Below, piece after piece: positions 49,840 to 57,908 of a stretch of 64,000 nucleotides of DNA. The first letter of the stretch is position 1, and each line of letters starts with the position of its first letter. This DNA comes from Rikenellaceae bacterium (GTDB lineage Bacteria > Bacteroidota > Bacteroidia > Bacteroidales > Rikenellaceae): contig SUZQ01000001.1 in NCBI GenBank assembly GCA_015059875.1, forward strand, positions 1 through 64,000, in the 5' to 3' direction. Under the pieces are notes generated by a model. The model saw only the letters and a list, made by a program, of their open reading frames with translations, was not told the origin of the DNA and did not search any database. A program made the translations under genes and the position numbers.

Positions 49840-50310
49840 TTAATACTTCAACACCTTTGAGGATGCATAAGACAACTTCAAGGCGTTGGCGCGGCGAAGC
49901 TCCTGCTTAACATCCGCAATAACACCCATCTTTGTGTTCTCGTCTGCCTTCAAACATACGGTCATCGAAGCACGATCCGACTCGTTCAAGTTGTCACGCT
50001 CGCCAGCTACGAAGTCCAAAATATCCTTCGTTGTCTTGTACGAGTCGTTCAACTGAATACGAGGTGCGGTACCGAACTTCGCCTGCATATTCAACGCAGG
50101 TGTACCTATATGTATATATGATACCAAGTTCTTCTTTTCGAGCTTCTGTACCTCGGTTGCCTCAGGCAACTTGTAGGTTACGAGCAACTCCTGATCGCGC
50201 ATCGAAGTCGAGAGCATAAAGAAGAAGAGGATGATATAAACGACATCGGGAAGCGATGTGGTCGACATTGCGGGCACTTCGCGCTCGCCCTTTTTCTTCA
50301 TTACTGCCAT
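49840..50310 (-). CDS. ExbD/TolR family biopolymer transport protein (second copy)
   Basis: 156 residues with the ExbD plan: a short basic N-terminus (AVMKKKGEREVP), a single transmembrane helix that carries the essential Asp (LPDVVYIILFFFMLSTS), and a periplasmic domain (TKMGVIADVKQELRRANALKLSYAS). It is the last gene of an ExbB-membrane-ExbD-ExbD operon, directly after the first ExbD with a 1-base gap. Such units feed proton-motive force to TonB-dependent transporters. Confidence 0.92.
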   Translation of the reverse strand: MAVMKKKGEREVPAMSTTSLPDVVYIILFFFMLSTSMRDQELLVTYKLPEATEVQKLEKKNLVSYIHIGTPALNMQAKFGTAPRIQLNDSYKTTKDILDFVAGERDNLNESDRASMTVCLKADENTKMGVIADVKQELRRANALKLSYASSKVLKY

Positions 50311-50311
50311 A

Positions 50312-50902
50312 CTACTTAATCATTTTACGCGGCTCTGCCTCCGAAATCTTCATTGGAATTGCCTTGGTTATTACTTTACGCTCTGCCTCATCCAAATCGG
50401 CGAACTCCTTACCGAACTTGCTCATTGCAACCTCGTCACGCACCTCGTTGAAGGCGCGAGTAAGCTCGTTCTGAACCTGAATGTAGACCTGATAACTTGT
50501 ATCACGAGTGTTCTGCAACGAAATCACACCTTCGCTGACAGGATATGCCCACTTCGAGCCATCTGGCATCTCAATATCAGTAACCTTCTTCTCTGGAAGA
50601 TCCTTGTCATCGAGTGGATTGAGGATAAACTCCTTCGCCTTATCCTTCAAGGCGTTCAACGAGATTACCTTTCCTCCTGCCATGATGTTACCCGAACCAG
50701 AAACGAACACCAAGAGAAGGTTTCGCTCCTTCACCTTGATATCCTCCTGCTTCACATTCGGATCTGCCATTGGTGGCAACATACGCACGATACCGGTATC
50801 GATATCCATTGTGGAAACCACAAGGAAGAAGATAAGCACGGTAAACGCGATATCCGCTTGCGACGAGGCGTTGATTTCAGGTATTTTCTTACTTTTAGCC
50901 AT
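50312..50902 (-). CDS. ExbD/TolR family biopolymer transport protein (first copy)
   Basis: 196 residues: cytosolic start AKSKKIPEINASSQADIAFTVLIFFLVVSTMD with the Asp in the single membrane helix, then a periplasmic domain longer than in the second copy (YQVYIQVQNELTRAFNEVRDE). The duplication of ExbD in tandem is typical for Bacteroidetes; the two copies may form heterodimers. The gene follows a small membrane protein gene by 10 bases. Confidence 0.92.
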   Translation of the reverse strand: MAKSKKIPEINASSQADIAFTVLIFFLVVSTMDIDTGIVRMLPPMADPNVKQEDIKVKERNLLLVFVSGSGNIMAGGKVISLNALKDKAKEFILNPLDDKDLPEKKVTDIEMPDGSKWAYPVSEGVISLQNTRDTSYQVYIQVQNELTRAFNEVRDEVAMSKFGKEFADLDEAERKVITKAIPMKISEAEPRKMIK

Positions 50903-50912
50903 AAATACTCTA

Positions 50913-51335
50913 CTACTTTAATGCGTTGCGAACCTCTCCTACAAGTGTAACGAGAATCGTTGCAGCTGCAACTACATAAGTTACGAGGATACCTGTCTCG
51001 GAGATAACCAACTCGAATGGATCATCGAATACACCACCTGCCGAGTTTGGAATAACCAAACCATCGTGGCTGAGTGCAATGCCGAGGGCTGCGCCTACGA
51101 CAACTACAACCAAAACAACAGCGATAAGCGTGTTCTTCAATCCCGCAGGGTTGGTAATCGTACCCTTGATGGCCGCACAGATGACGCTAAGAATTGCTAC
51201 CACGAGCAACGCATAGCCCCACATGAGGTTCCAACTGATGGCAACTTCTGCACCACCCGAAATAACCGCCCAAGCAACAAGGCCGAGGGTTATGCCGAAG
51301 AGCACTGCCATCAAAATATTTAACATCTTTTTCAT
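50913..51335 (-). CDS. Small polytopic membrane protein in the exb operon
   Basis: 140 residues with about four hydrophobic helices (LNILMAVLFGITLGLVAWAVI, LMWGYALLVVAILSVICAAI, NTLIAVVLVVVVVGAALGIAL, ILVTYVVAAATILVTLVGEV). A protein of this size and position between ExbB and ExbD is common in Bacteroidetes, yet I know of no assigned function. Context suggests a partner of the energy-transducing complex. Confidence 0.75.
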   Translation of the reverse strand: MKKMLNILMAVLFGITLGLVAWAVISGGAEVAISWNLMWGYALLVVAILSVICAAIKGTITNPAGLKNTLIAVVLVVVVVGAALGIALSHDGLVIPNSAGGVFDDPFELVISETGILVTYVVAAATILVTLVGEVRNALK

Positions 51336-51371
51336 AAAATTCGTGTTGTGTACGATTATTCGTTAATCAAA

Positions 51372-52160
51372 TTATTTCTTGTTGTATGCAGTGAGCATAT
51401 CAGTCAAAGTGATCGAAGCATCCTCCATCTCGTTAACCATACCGTCGATCTTAACGATAACATAGTTGTAGAACACCTGGAGAACCATAGCTGCAATCAG
51501 ACCGAGGAGGGTTGTCAAGAGCGCAACCTTCATACCACCTGCTACGAGTGCTGGGCTGATATCACCTGCTGCCTGGATAGAGTCGAACGACTGAACGAGA
51601 CCAACAACTGTACCCATGAATCCGAGTGATGGAGAGAGCGAGATGAACAACGACAACCAGCCGAGACCCGACTCCAACTGACCAGTCTGTACCGAACCGT
51701 ACGATACCACTGCCTTCTCAACTGCGTCGAGACCGAGGTGGTAACGATCAAGTCCCTGATAGTAGATCGAAGCGATAGGGCCCTTGGTGTTGCGGCAAAC
51801 CTCCTTAGCAGCCTCGATGCCACCCTCGTTCAACGCAGCCTCAACCTTAGCGATGAACTTCTTGGTGTTGATAGTCGAGAGCGAGAGGAAAAGAATACGC
51901 TCAATAGCGATAGCCATACCGAGTACCAATACTACGAGGATTGGAAGCATCCATCCCCAACCTCCCTCGAGGAACTTCTGCATGAGAACATAGTGAATCG
52001 ACTCACCAGCGATCTCTGTCTCTGCGTCGATAGCAGGAGCCTCAACAGCCTCTACTACTTCGGTTGCAGGCTGCTCTGCAGTTGCAGTAGCTGCCTCCTG
52101 TGCAATTGCAGTGCTGAAAGTCATTGCAGCAGCTGCCAAAACCAAAAATAATTTTTTCAT
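51372..52160 (-). CDS. ExbB/TolQ/MotA family proton channel protein
   Basis: 262 residues. An N-terminal signal peptide (KKLFLVLAAAAMTFSTAIAQEAA) and an acidic Ala/Glu/Thr linker precede the ExbB fold, with three membrane helices: GWMLPILVVLVLGMAIAIERILFL, LSLFISLSPSLGFMGTVVGLV and KVALLTTLLGLIAAMVLQVFYNYV. The GFMGTVVGLVQSFD segment is the family signature. First gene of the four-gene exb operon. The Ala/Glu extension is common in Bacteroidetes ExbB. Confidence 0.95.
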   Translation of the reverse strand: MKKLFLVLAAAAMTFSTAIAQEAATATAEQPATEVVEAVEAPAIDAETEIAGESIHYVLMQKFLEGGWGWMLPILVVLVLGMAIAIERILFLSLSTINTKKFIAKVEAALNEGGIEAAKEVCRNTKGPIASIYYQGLDRYHLGLDAVEKAVVSYGSVQTGQLESGLGWLSLFISLSPSLGFMGTVVGLVQSFDSIQAAGDISPALVAGGMKVALLTTLLGLIAAMVLQVFYNYVIVKIDGMVNEMEDASITLTDMLTAYNKK

Positions 52161-52468
52161 AGTTTTTAATTAATTAAAAATTTAGTTGTTTGTGTTATGT
52201 GTTTTTAATAAAAATTTATCCTCTTGTCTCGTTTCGTCACTTTTGGCTTACACACCACCAAAAAGCCGTAACCATTTGCGCGACAAACAATTATCTGCCC
52301 TATTTGCCTATTTTGACTCCAAAATTAGGCATATTACAGTCCGAAATATATAACTTTTTTTTTGTTTTTGCAAACTCGCAACTTTTTTCCACTCCCTTTT
52401 TTCGTGTTTTGCAATAGATTTACTACTTTTGTGCTATCAAGTGAAAGAACAACAAAAACAGTATAAAT
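52161..52468. promoter_or_regulatory. Divergent exb/trxB region with a TACTTTTG -7 box for trxB
   Basis: TACTTTTG at 52424-52431 lies about 37 bases before the trxB ATG. The remaining bases are AT-rich with no ORF, repeat array or clear promoter for exbB. Confidence 0.5.
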
Positions 52469-53395
52469 ATGGAAAAGGCAAAAATCTTAATCGTCGGTAG
52501 CGGCCCTGCGGGTTTTACGGCTGCCATCTACGCTGCGCGTGCTGCGCTCAACCCTGTATTGTACGAGGGAATTGAACCAGGAGGTCAGCTCACAACAACA
52601 ACCGAAATCGAGAACTTCCCAGGTTATCCCGATGGCGTTCAGGGAACGGAGATGATGAACGATCTTCGCGCTCAGGCTTTGCGTCTTGGAGCTGAGGTTC
52701 GCACGGGCATCGTGACTGATATTGACACCTCAAAACGACCTTTCGTACTCACCATTGATGGAGAGAAACAGATTGAGGCTGAGGCTGTTATCATCTGCAC
52801 TGGAGCATCAGCAAAATATCTCGGTTTGGAGTCGGAGCGTAAGTTCCGAGGTATGGGCGTGAGTGCCTGCGCAACCTGCGACGGCTTCTTCTACCGCAAG
52901 CAGGATGTAGCGGTAGTTGGTGGTGGCGACACCGCCTGCGAGGAGGCAACCTACCTCGCATCACTCTGCCGTCAGGTCTACCTCATTGTGCGCAAGCCTT
53001 TCCTTCGCGCATCGAAGGCGATGCAGGAGCGCGTATTCAACACTCCGAACATCAAAGTCCTCTTCGAGCATAACACCGTAGAGGTGTTGGGCGATATGGA
53101 TGGTGTAACAGGCGCACGACTTCGCAAGGGCGATGGAGAGGAGTACGATATCGAGATTTCGGGCTTCTTCCTCGCTATCGGACACCACCCTAACACCGAG
53201 CTTGTAAAGGGCAAGTTGGAACTCGACGAGCAGGGTTACATCGTGGTTGAGCCGGGTACATCAAAGACCTCGGTGGAGGGCATCTTCGCCGCAGGCGATG
53301 TTCGCGACCCACACTACCGTCAGGCTATTGTAGCCGCAGGTTCGGGCTGTATCGCTGCGCTCGATGCAGAGCGTTGGTTAGCTTCGCAGAAATAA
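52469..53395 (+). CDS. trxB: Thioredoxin reductase
   Basis: 308 residues, the low-molecular-weight FAD/NADPH type. ILIVGSGPAGFTAAIYAARA is the FAD-binding start, the redox pair is CATC (Cys134 and Cys137), the NADPH-binding motif reads VAVVGGGDTACEEA, and EGIFAAGDVRDPHYRQ ends the FAD site. It keeps thioredoxin reduced. The TAA stop begins a TTGACAA heptamer array. Confidence 0.97.
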   Translation: MEKAKILIVGSGPAGFTAAIYAARAALNPVLYEGIEPGGQLTTTTEIENFPGYPDGVQGTEMMNDLRAQALRLGAEVRTGIVTDIDTSKRPFVLTIDGEKQIEAEAVIICTGASAKYLGLESERKFRGMGVSACATCDGFFYRKQDVAVVGGGDTACEEATYLASLCRQVYLIVRKPFLRASKAMQERVFNTPNIKVLFEHNTVEVLGDMDGVTGARLRKGDGEEYDIEISGFFLAIGHHPNTELVKGKLELDEQGYIVVEPGTSKTSVEGIFAAGDVRDPHYRQAIVAAGSGCIAALDAERWLASQK

Positions 53396-53506
53396 TTGAC
53401 AGTTGACAATTGACAATTGACAATTAAAGGTTTTTTTGATTATAAAATATAGATAATAAATTTTACAAAAATTCTCAATTATCCATTATCAATTGTCAAT
53501 TAAATT
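53392..53506. repeat. TTGACAA heptamer arrays in inverted orientation, trxB-rnz gap
   Basis: After the trxB stop come TTGACAG, TTGACAA, TTGACAA, TTGACAA and AATTAAAGGTTTTTTT; after about 40 AT-rich bases the inverted units (CTCAATT, ATCAATT, GTCAATT) run up to the rnz ATG. The ends can pair. Confidence 0.85.
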
Positions 53507-54421
53507 ATGATTTCAATCACTATTTTAGGTGCTGCATCGGCAAAGCCAACTGCAAACGGACACCCCTCGGCACAGGTGGTAAACTGCAATGAGCAGTACT
53601 ACTTGGTCGATGCGGGGGAGGGTGTGCAGCAGCAGATGTTTCGCTGTGGCATAAATCCGCTGAAGTTGCGCGCGGTGTTTATCTCGCACCTGCACGGCGA
53701 CCACTGCTTCGGTCTCTTTCCACTAATCTCTACGCTTGGTCTTTATGGCAAGAAGACGCCACTCACAATCTATGCACCACGCCCCTTTGGAGAGATTTTG
53801 GAGAGTCACCTCCGCTACTTCGACAAGGAGTTGCCATACGAGGTGCAGTGGGTGGAGGTTGATACCACGAAACATCAGATAATTTTTGAAAATCGCTCAT
53901 TGGAGGTGTGGAGCATTCCGCTGCGCCACCGCGTACCGACTGCGGGCTACCTCTTCCGCGAAAAGCCGCTGCCACGCAATGTGGACAAGTTCGCCATTGA
54001 GCGTTACGGATTGTCAATCAAGCAGATAGTTGCCGCAAAGGAGGGCGAGGACATCGAGTTGGAGGATGGTACAATTTTGCCAAACGAGCGCATAACATTC
54101 GTGGCACATCCGCCACAGTCGTACGCCTACTGCTCCGACACAAATCGTTCGGGTGCTGTGGCGAAGTATGTTGCGGGAGTCGATATGCTCTACCACGAAG
54201 CGACCTACGGCTCCGAGCATCAGCGCGATGCGAAAGAGCGCGGTCACTCAACCTCGGTGGATGCCGCAAAAACAGCATTGGCAGCGGGTGCAAAGCGACT
54301 TTTGATAGGTCATTTTTCATCGCGTTACAAGGATAAAGAGCCATTGTTGGCGGAGGCGAGAGCCATATTCCCCGAAACTGAAATTGCCCACGAAGGCGCA
54401 ACCTTCAGAATTGAAAATTGA
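53507..54421 (+). CDS. rnz: Ribonuclease Z (tRNA 3' endonuclease)
   Basis: 304 residues of the metallo-beta-lactamase fold. The zinc motif is HLHGDH (residues 61-66), with the VDAGEGVQQQM strand before and GHSTSVDAAKTA plus LIGHFSSRYKD after it, all RNase Z signatures. The enzyme trims tRNA 3' trailers, which fits a host whose tRNA-Gly does not encode CCA. The last codons and the TGA stop are part of a TTGAGAA-type heptamer array. Confidence 0.95.
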   Translation: MISITILGAASAKPTANGHPSAQVVNCNEQYYLVDAGEGVQQQMFRCGINPLKLRAVFISHLHGDHCFGLFPLISTLGLYGKKTPLTIYAPRPFGEILESHLRYFDKELPYEVQWVEVDTTKHQIIFENRSLEVWSIPLRHRVPTAGYLFREKPLPRNVDKFAIERYGLSIKQIVAAKEGEDIELEDGTILPNERITFVAHPPQSYAYCSDTNRSGAVAKYVAGVDMLYHEATYGSEHQRDAKERGHSTSVDAAKTALAAGAKRLLIGHFSSRYKDKEPLLAEARAIFPETEIAHEGATFRIEN

Positions 54422-54540
54422 GAATTGAGAATTGAGAATTAAAGGTTTTTTATATCAAATTAAACAAATTATAACAAAAACGATTTGTCGTTTTTACCAA
54501 TAATTATCAATTGTCAACTGTCAATTATCAATTAAAAAAC
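54407..54540. repeat. TTGAGAA and TTGACAA heptamer arrays, rnz-methyltransferase gap
   Basis: AGAATTG, AAAATTG, AGAATTG, AGAATTG, AGAATTA and AAGGTTTTTT start within rnz; inverted ATCAATT, GTCAACT, GTCAATT units end before the next ATG. Between them AAAAACGA-TTTG-TCGTTTTT (54476-54495) is a small hairpin with a T-run. Confidence 0.85.
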
Positions 54541-54546
54541 AAAATT

Positions 54547-55272
54547 ATGATTACACGAGCTGAAATACTTGATATTAAATCACTTGCAACAAAGCAGGGG
54601 CGCGAAGAGTTGGGAGCATTTATAGCCGAAGGCGAGAAGTTGGTTGGCGAAATCCGCAACTCGTCGCTGCGCATTCGTCGCATCTTGCAGACAAAGCCTA
54701 TTTTCGCTGACGGGGAGCTTATCTCCGAGCGCGAAATGGAGCGTATCTCGCAGCTGAAAACGGCAAATTCTGTCTTGGCGGTGGTCGAGTTGCCACGCTA
54801 CTCGCTCGCGAAGGCGCAACCCGAAAAAAATCTCGTTTTGGCACTTGACCGCGTGCAGAATCCGGGAAATCTCGGCACGATAATTCGCCTTGCCGATTGG
54901 TTTGGAATCTCGGATATCGTCTGCTCGGAGGATAGTGCCGACTGCTTCAATCCGAAGGTTGTGCAGGCGACAATGGGGGCGATTTTGCGTGTTCGCGTAC
55001 ACTACACCAATCTTCCGCAGTGGCTTGCTGCACAGCACAATACAAAGATTTACGGAACATTCCTTGAGGGCGAAAATATCTACTCGGCACAGCTCGACAA
55101 GTCGGGTGTAATCGTTATGGGCAACGAGGGGCAAGGCATCTCCGACGAGGTTGCCAAATCGGTTTCGCACAAGTTGCTTATTCCGCCATATCCAGCTGAC
55201 CGTTGCGGCTCGGAGTCGCTGAATGTGGCAGTTGCTACGGCTGTTATATGTTCCGAATTTAGAAGAAGATAG
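54547..55272 (+). CDS. TrmH/SpoU family RNA 2'-O-methyltransferase
   Basis: 241 residues from the ATG at 54547 (track start at 54511 lies in the repeat array). The SPOUT-fold motifs are visible: LALDRVQNPGNLGTIIRLADWFG (motif 1), VIVMGNEGQGIS (motif 2) and IPPYPADRCGSESLNVAVATAV (motif 3, usually IPMxGxxxSLNVSVA; here altered in the first half). An N-terminal L30e-like substrate-binding domain precedes. The target, rRNA or tRNA, is not readable. Confidence 0.92.
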   Translation: MITRAEILDIKSLATKQGREELGAFIAEGEKLVGEIRNSSLRIRRILQTKPIFADGELISEREMERISQLKTANSVLAVVELPRYSLAKAQPEKNLVLALDRVQNPGNLGTIIRLADWFGISDIVCSEDSADCFNPKVVQATMGAILRVRVHYTNLPQWLAAQHNTKIYGTFLEGENIYSAQLDKSGVIVMGNEGQGISDEVAKSVSHKLLIPPYPADRCGSESLNVAVATAVICSEFRRR

Positions 55273-55278
55273 TTCGCT

Positions 55279-55869
55279 ATGTTACTGCAAGATAGACTTA
55301 AAAATTATCGCCTTATTCTCGCATCTGCCTCACCTCGTCGTCGTGAGTTGCTTGCAGCGTGCGATATCGATTTCACACTTGCCGAGAGGTTCGAGTGCGA
55401 GGAGCAATACCCAGCCGACCTCGAAGCTGAAAAGGTTGCCGAATACCTTTCGCAGCTGAAAAGTAACGCCTACCCTACTCCGCTTGCCGAGCGCGATATC
55501 CTGCTAACCGCCGATACGGTTGTTATTTCGGGGGAGAAGATTCTCGGAAAGCCACACTCCGAGGAGGAGGCGCGAGAGATGATTTCGATGCTTTCGGGCG
55601 CAACACACAAAGTGGTTACGGGTGTAACACTCCGCACCGTTGAGCGTACCGTTTCATTCTCTGCCGAGAGTTTGGTTTCGTTCCGTACACTCGATGCAGA
55701 GGAGATTGAGTACTATGTCGCAAACTATCGCCCAATGGACAAAGCGGGTGCATACGGCATTCAGGAGTGGATTGGCTATATCGGCATCGAGGGTATCGAA
55801 GGCTCGTTCTACAATGTTATGGGATTGCCCGTACAACGACTCTACTCCTCCCTTAAAGAACTGATTTAG
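55279..55869 (+). CDS. maf: Maf family nucleotide pyrophosphatase
   Basis: 196 residues. The N-terminal LILASASPRRRELLAACDI and the KAGAYGIQEW segment are the core signatures of the dTTP/UTP pyrophosphatase group, which hydrolyses nucleoside triphosphates to limit incorporation of unwanted bases. It starts 6 bases after the methyltransferase stop, so the two are co-transcribed. Confidence 0.95.
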   Translation: MLLQDRLKNYRLILASASPRRRELLAACDIDFTLAERFECEEQYPADLEAEKVAEYLSQLKSNAYPTPLAERDILLTADTVVISGEKILGKPHSEEEAREMISMLSGATHKVVTGVTLRTVERTVSFSAESLVSFRTLDAEEIEYYVANYRPMDKAGAYGIQEWIGYIGIEGIEGSFYNVMGLPVQRLYSSLKELI

Positions 55870-56118
55870 ACAGAGTTTGCTGCTGCATTATAATTTCACG
55901 GGGGGGGGTGACAAATAGAGAGTACAAACTAACGGAACGCTCAGGGCTGATCCTTGAGGGTGGTGGTATGCGCGCCGAGTCATTGACAATCATCAAGTAG
56001 CGTTTAAGTTGCTGCCATAACCATAAAATTTTTCAAAAAACACCTCTCTAAAGTATCTCATCTATCCTCTTTTTACTATCTTTGCGCCCGATTTAGGTTA
56101 TATTTATAAGGTTAGTAA
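55870..56118. other. maf-SulP gap with a G9 tract and a patatin-like gene remnant
   Basis: Nine G (55900-55908) and TGACA repeat the string found after plsX. About 20 bases later one frame reads YKLTERSGLILEGGGMRAES, the oxyanion-loop signature of patatin-like phospholipases, and stops after about ten more codons, so only a fragment remains. TATCTTTG at 56077-56084 is the likely SulP -7 box. Confidence 0.55.
55928..56002 (+). pseudogene. Fragment of a patatin-like phospholipase gene
   Basis: GLILEGGGMRA is the conserved N-terminal glycine-rich motif of bacterial patatin-like proteins (usually LVLEGGGMRG). The frame has no start codon before it and ends in TAG after IIK, so this can only be a remnant. 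Confidence 0.45.
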
Positions 56119-57825
56119 GTGATGAAACCAAAATTTACTCTTGATTTTGACCCAAAAATATTCTACACTTTGCGCCACTACAATCGCGCACTGTTTGCTA
56201 AGGATATTATGGCGGGTATTATTGTCGGTATTGTGGCGATTCCTCTCGCAATCGCATTCGGTATCGCGTCGGGTGTAGGCCCAACCGAGGGACTTGTAAC
56301 GGCAATTATTGCAGGATTTGTTATCTCGGCACTCGGAGGTTCGCGTGTGCAGATTGGCGGCCCTACGGGCGCATTTATCGTCATTATCTATGGCGTGGTG
56401 CAGCAGTTCGGCTTGGGTGGTCTGGCGATTGCAACCATTATGGCGGGTATTATGCTGGTGCTGATGGGCGTATTCAAACTCGGCACTATCATCAAGTTTA
56501 TGCCATACCCTATTATCGTGGGCTTCACCGCAGGTATCGCTGTGACGATCTTCTCGACACAGATTAACGACCTGCTCGGTCTCGGCATCGAGGATGTTCC
56601 AGCAAACTTTATTGAGAAGTGGAAGTGCTATTTCGCAAACCTCGGCAACACCAATTGGTGGTCGTTGGGTATCGGCTTAGCGTCGATTTTGATTATTGTA
56701 GGCACTCCCTACATCTCGAAGAAGATGCCAGGCTCGTTGCTCGCAATCGTTATTATGACCGCTTTCTGCTGGGCTTTGGAGCACTTTACTGGCATTCACC
56801 CCGTAGCGACTATTGGTGATCTGTACGAACTCCCTTCGGGCTTGCCATCATTCCGCCTCCCTGCGTTGGGCGACGAGCCACTGTGGAGTACCATTCAGGC
56901 TCTGCTTCCGACAGCCTTTACGATTGCGATGCTCGGTGCTATCGAGTCGTTGCTCTCGGCGATGGTTTCGGATGGTGTTATCGGCTCGCGCCACAACTCC
57001 AACACCGAGCTTATGGCTCAAGGTTTGGCAAATATCGTAGTTCCATTCTTCGGCGGAATCCCCGCTACGGGAGCTATCGCACGAACAATGGCAAATATCA
57101 ACAACGGCGGTCGCACCCCCGTTGCAGGTATCGTTCACACCATTGTTTTGTTGCTCGTGCTGCTCTTCTTGGGCGGCTTGGTAGGTGCTATCCCGATGCC
57201 ATGTTTGGCTGGAGTGTTGATTATGGTGTCGTACAATATGAGTGGTTGGCGCACAATTCGTTCGATGTGTCGTCAGTCGCGCTCGGATATAGCAATTCTC
57301 TTTACGACGATGCTCCTGACCATCATCTTCGACCTCACAATCGCTATCGAGGTGGGCTTGATTTTGGCAGTTGTACTCTTCGTGCGTCGTATTATGGAGA
57401 CCTCGAACATCTCGGTTTTGCGCGATGAGATGGAGCTGCATCACGATGGTGAGGATGGCGATGTTCAGCTCGCAATTCCAAAGGGTGTAGAGGTATACGA
57501 GATTGATGGCCCATTCTTCTTTGGTGTGGCTACAAAGTTCGAGGAGCTGACCTCGATGCGCAACTCGATGCCTATTCGCATTGTGCGTATGCGCAAGGTG
57601 TCATTTATCGACTCAACAGGTCTGCACAACCTCGAAATCTTTATCGAGGCGGCATTGAAGGCTGGTCAAACCGTTCTTCTTTCGGGTGTAAATAAGAAGG
57701 TTTATGCCGCTATCGAGCGTGCTGGCATTCTTCGCAAGATTGGCAAGGAGAATGTTCTCGACCATATCGACCTCGCTCTTGCTCGCGCTGAGCAACTCTC
57801 TAAGGAGTTAGATGCAAAGAACTAA
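56119..57825 (+). CDS. SulP family inorganic anion transporter with STAS domain
   Basis: 568 residues. The N-terminal 400 residues carry about 12 hydrophobic segments with ALYLRHYNR-like entry, the SulP signature GPTEGLVTAIIAGFVISALGGS and GGIPATGAIARTMANINNGGRTP. A cytoplasmic STAS domain follows (about residues 440-560) with VEVYEIDGPFFFGVATKFEEL and SFIDSTGLHNLE. The family moves sulfate, bicarbonate or other anions; the substrate is open. It has its own promoter and terminator. Confidence 0.94.
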   Translation: MMKPKFTLDFDPKIFYTLRHYNRALFAKDIMAGIIVGIVAIPLAIAFGIASGVGPTEGLVTAIIAGFVISALGGSRVQIGGPTGAFIVIIYGVVQQFGLGGLAIATIMAGIMLVLMGVFKLGTIIKFMPYPIIVGFTAGIAVTIFSTQINDLLGLGIEDVPANFIEKWKCYFANLGNTNWWSLGIGLASILIIVGTPYISKKMPGSLLAIVIMTAFCWALEHFTGIHPVATIGDLYELPSGLPSFRLPALGDEPLWSTIQALLPTAFTIAMLGAIESLLSAMVSDGVIGSRHNSNTELMAQGLANIVVPFFGGIPATGAIARTMANINNGGRTPVAGIVHTIVLLLVLLFLGGLVGAIPMPCLAGVLIMVSYNMSGWRTIRSMCRQSRSDIAILFTTMLLTIIFDLTIAIEVGLILAVVLFVRRIMETSNISVLRDEMELHHDGEDGDVQLAIPKGVEVYEIDGPFFFGVATKFEELTSMRNSMPIRIVRMRKVSFIDSTGLHNLEIFIEAALKAGQTVLLSGVNKKVYAAIERAGILRKIGKENVLDHIDLALARAEQLSKELDAKN

Positions 57826-57847
57826 GAGTCGGGTATCACAGATAAAA

Positions 57848-57882
57848 AAGACCAAAGTGTTTTGACGGCACTTTGGTCTTTT
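57848..57882. terminator. Bidirectional terminator between the SulP gene and sdaA
   Basis: AAGACCAAAGTG and CACTTTGGTCTT pair around TTTTGACGG, with A and T runs on both sides. Confidence 0.92.
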
Positions 57883-57908
57883 CTTTTTGGAAAAATCTCG
57901 TCTGAACT

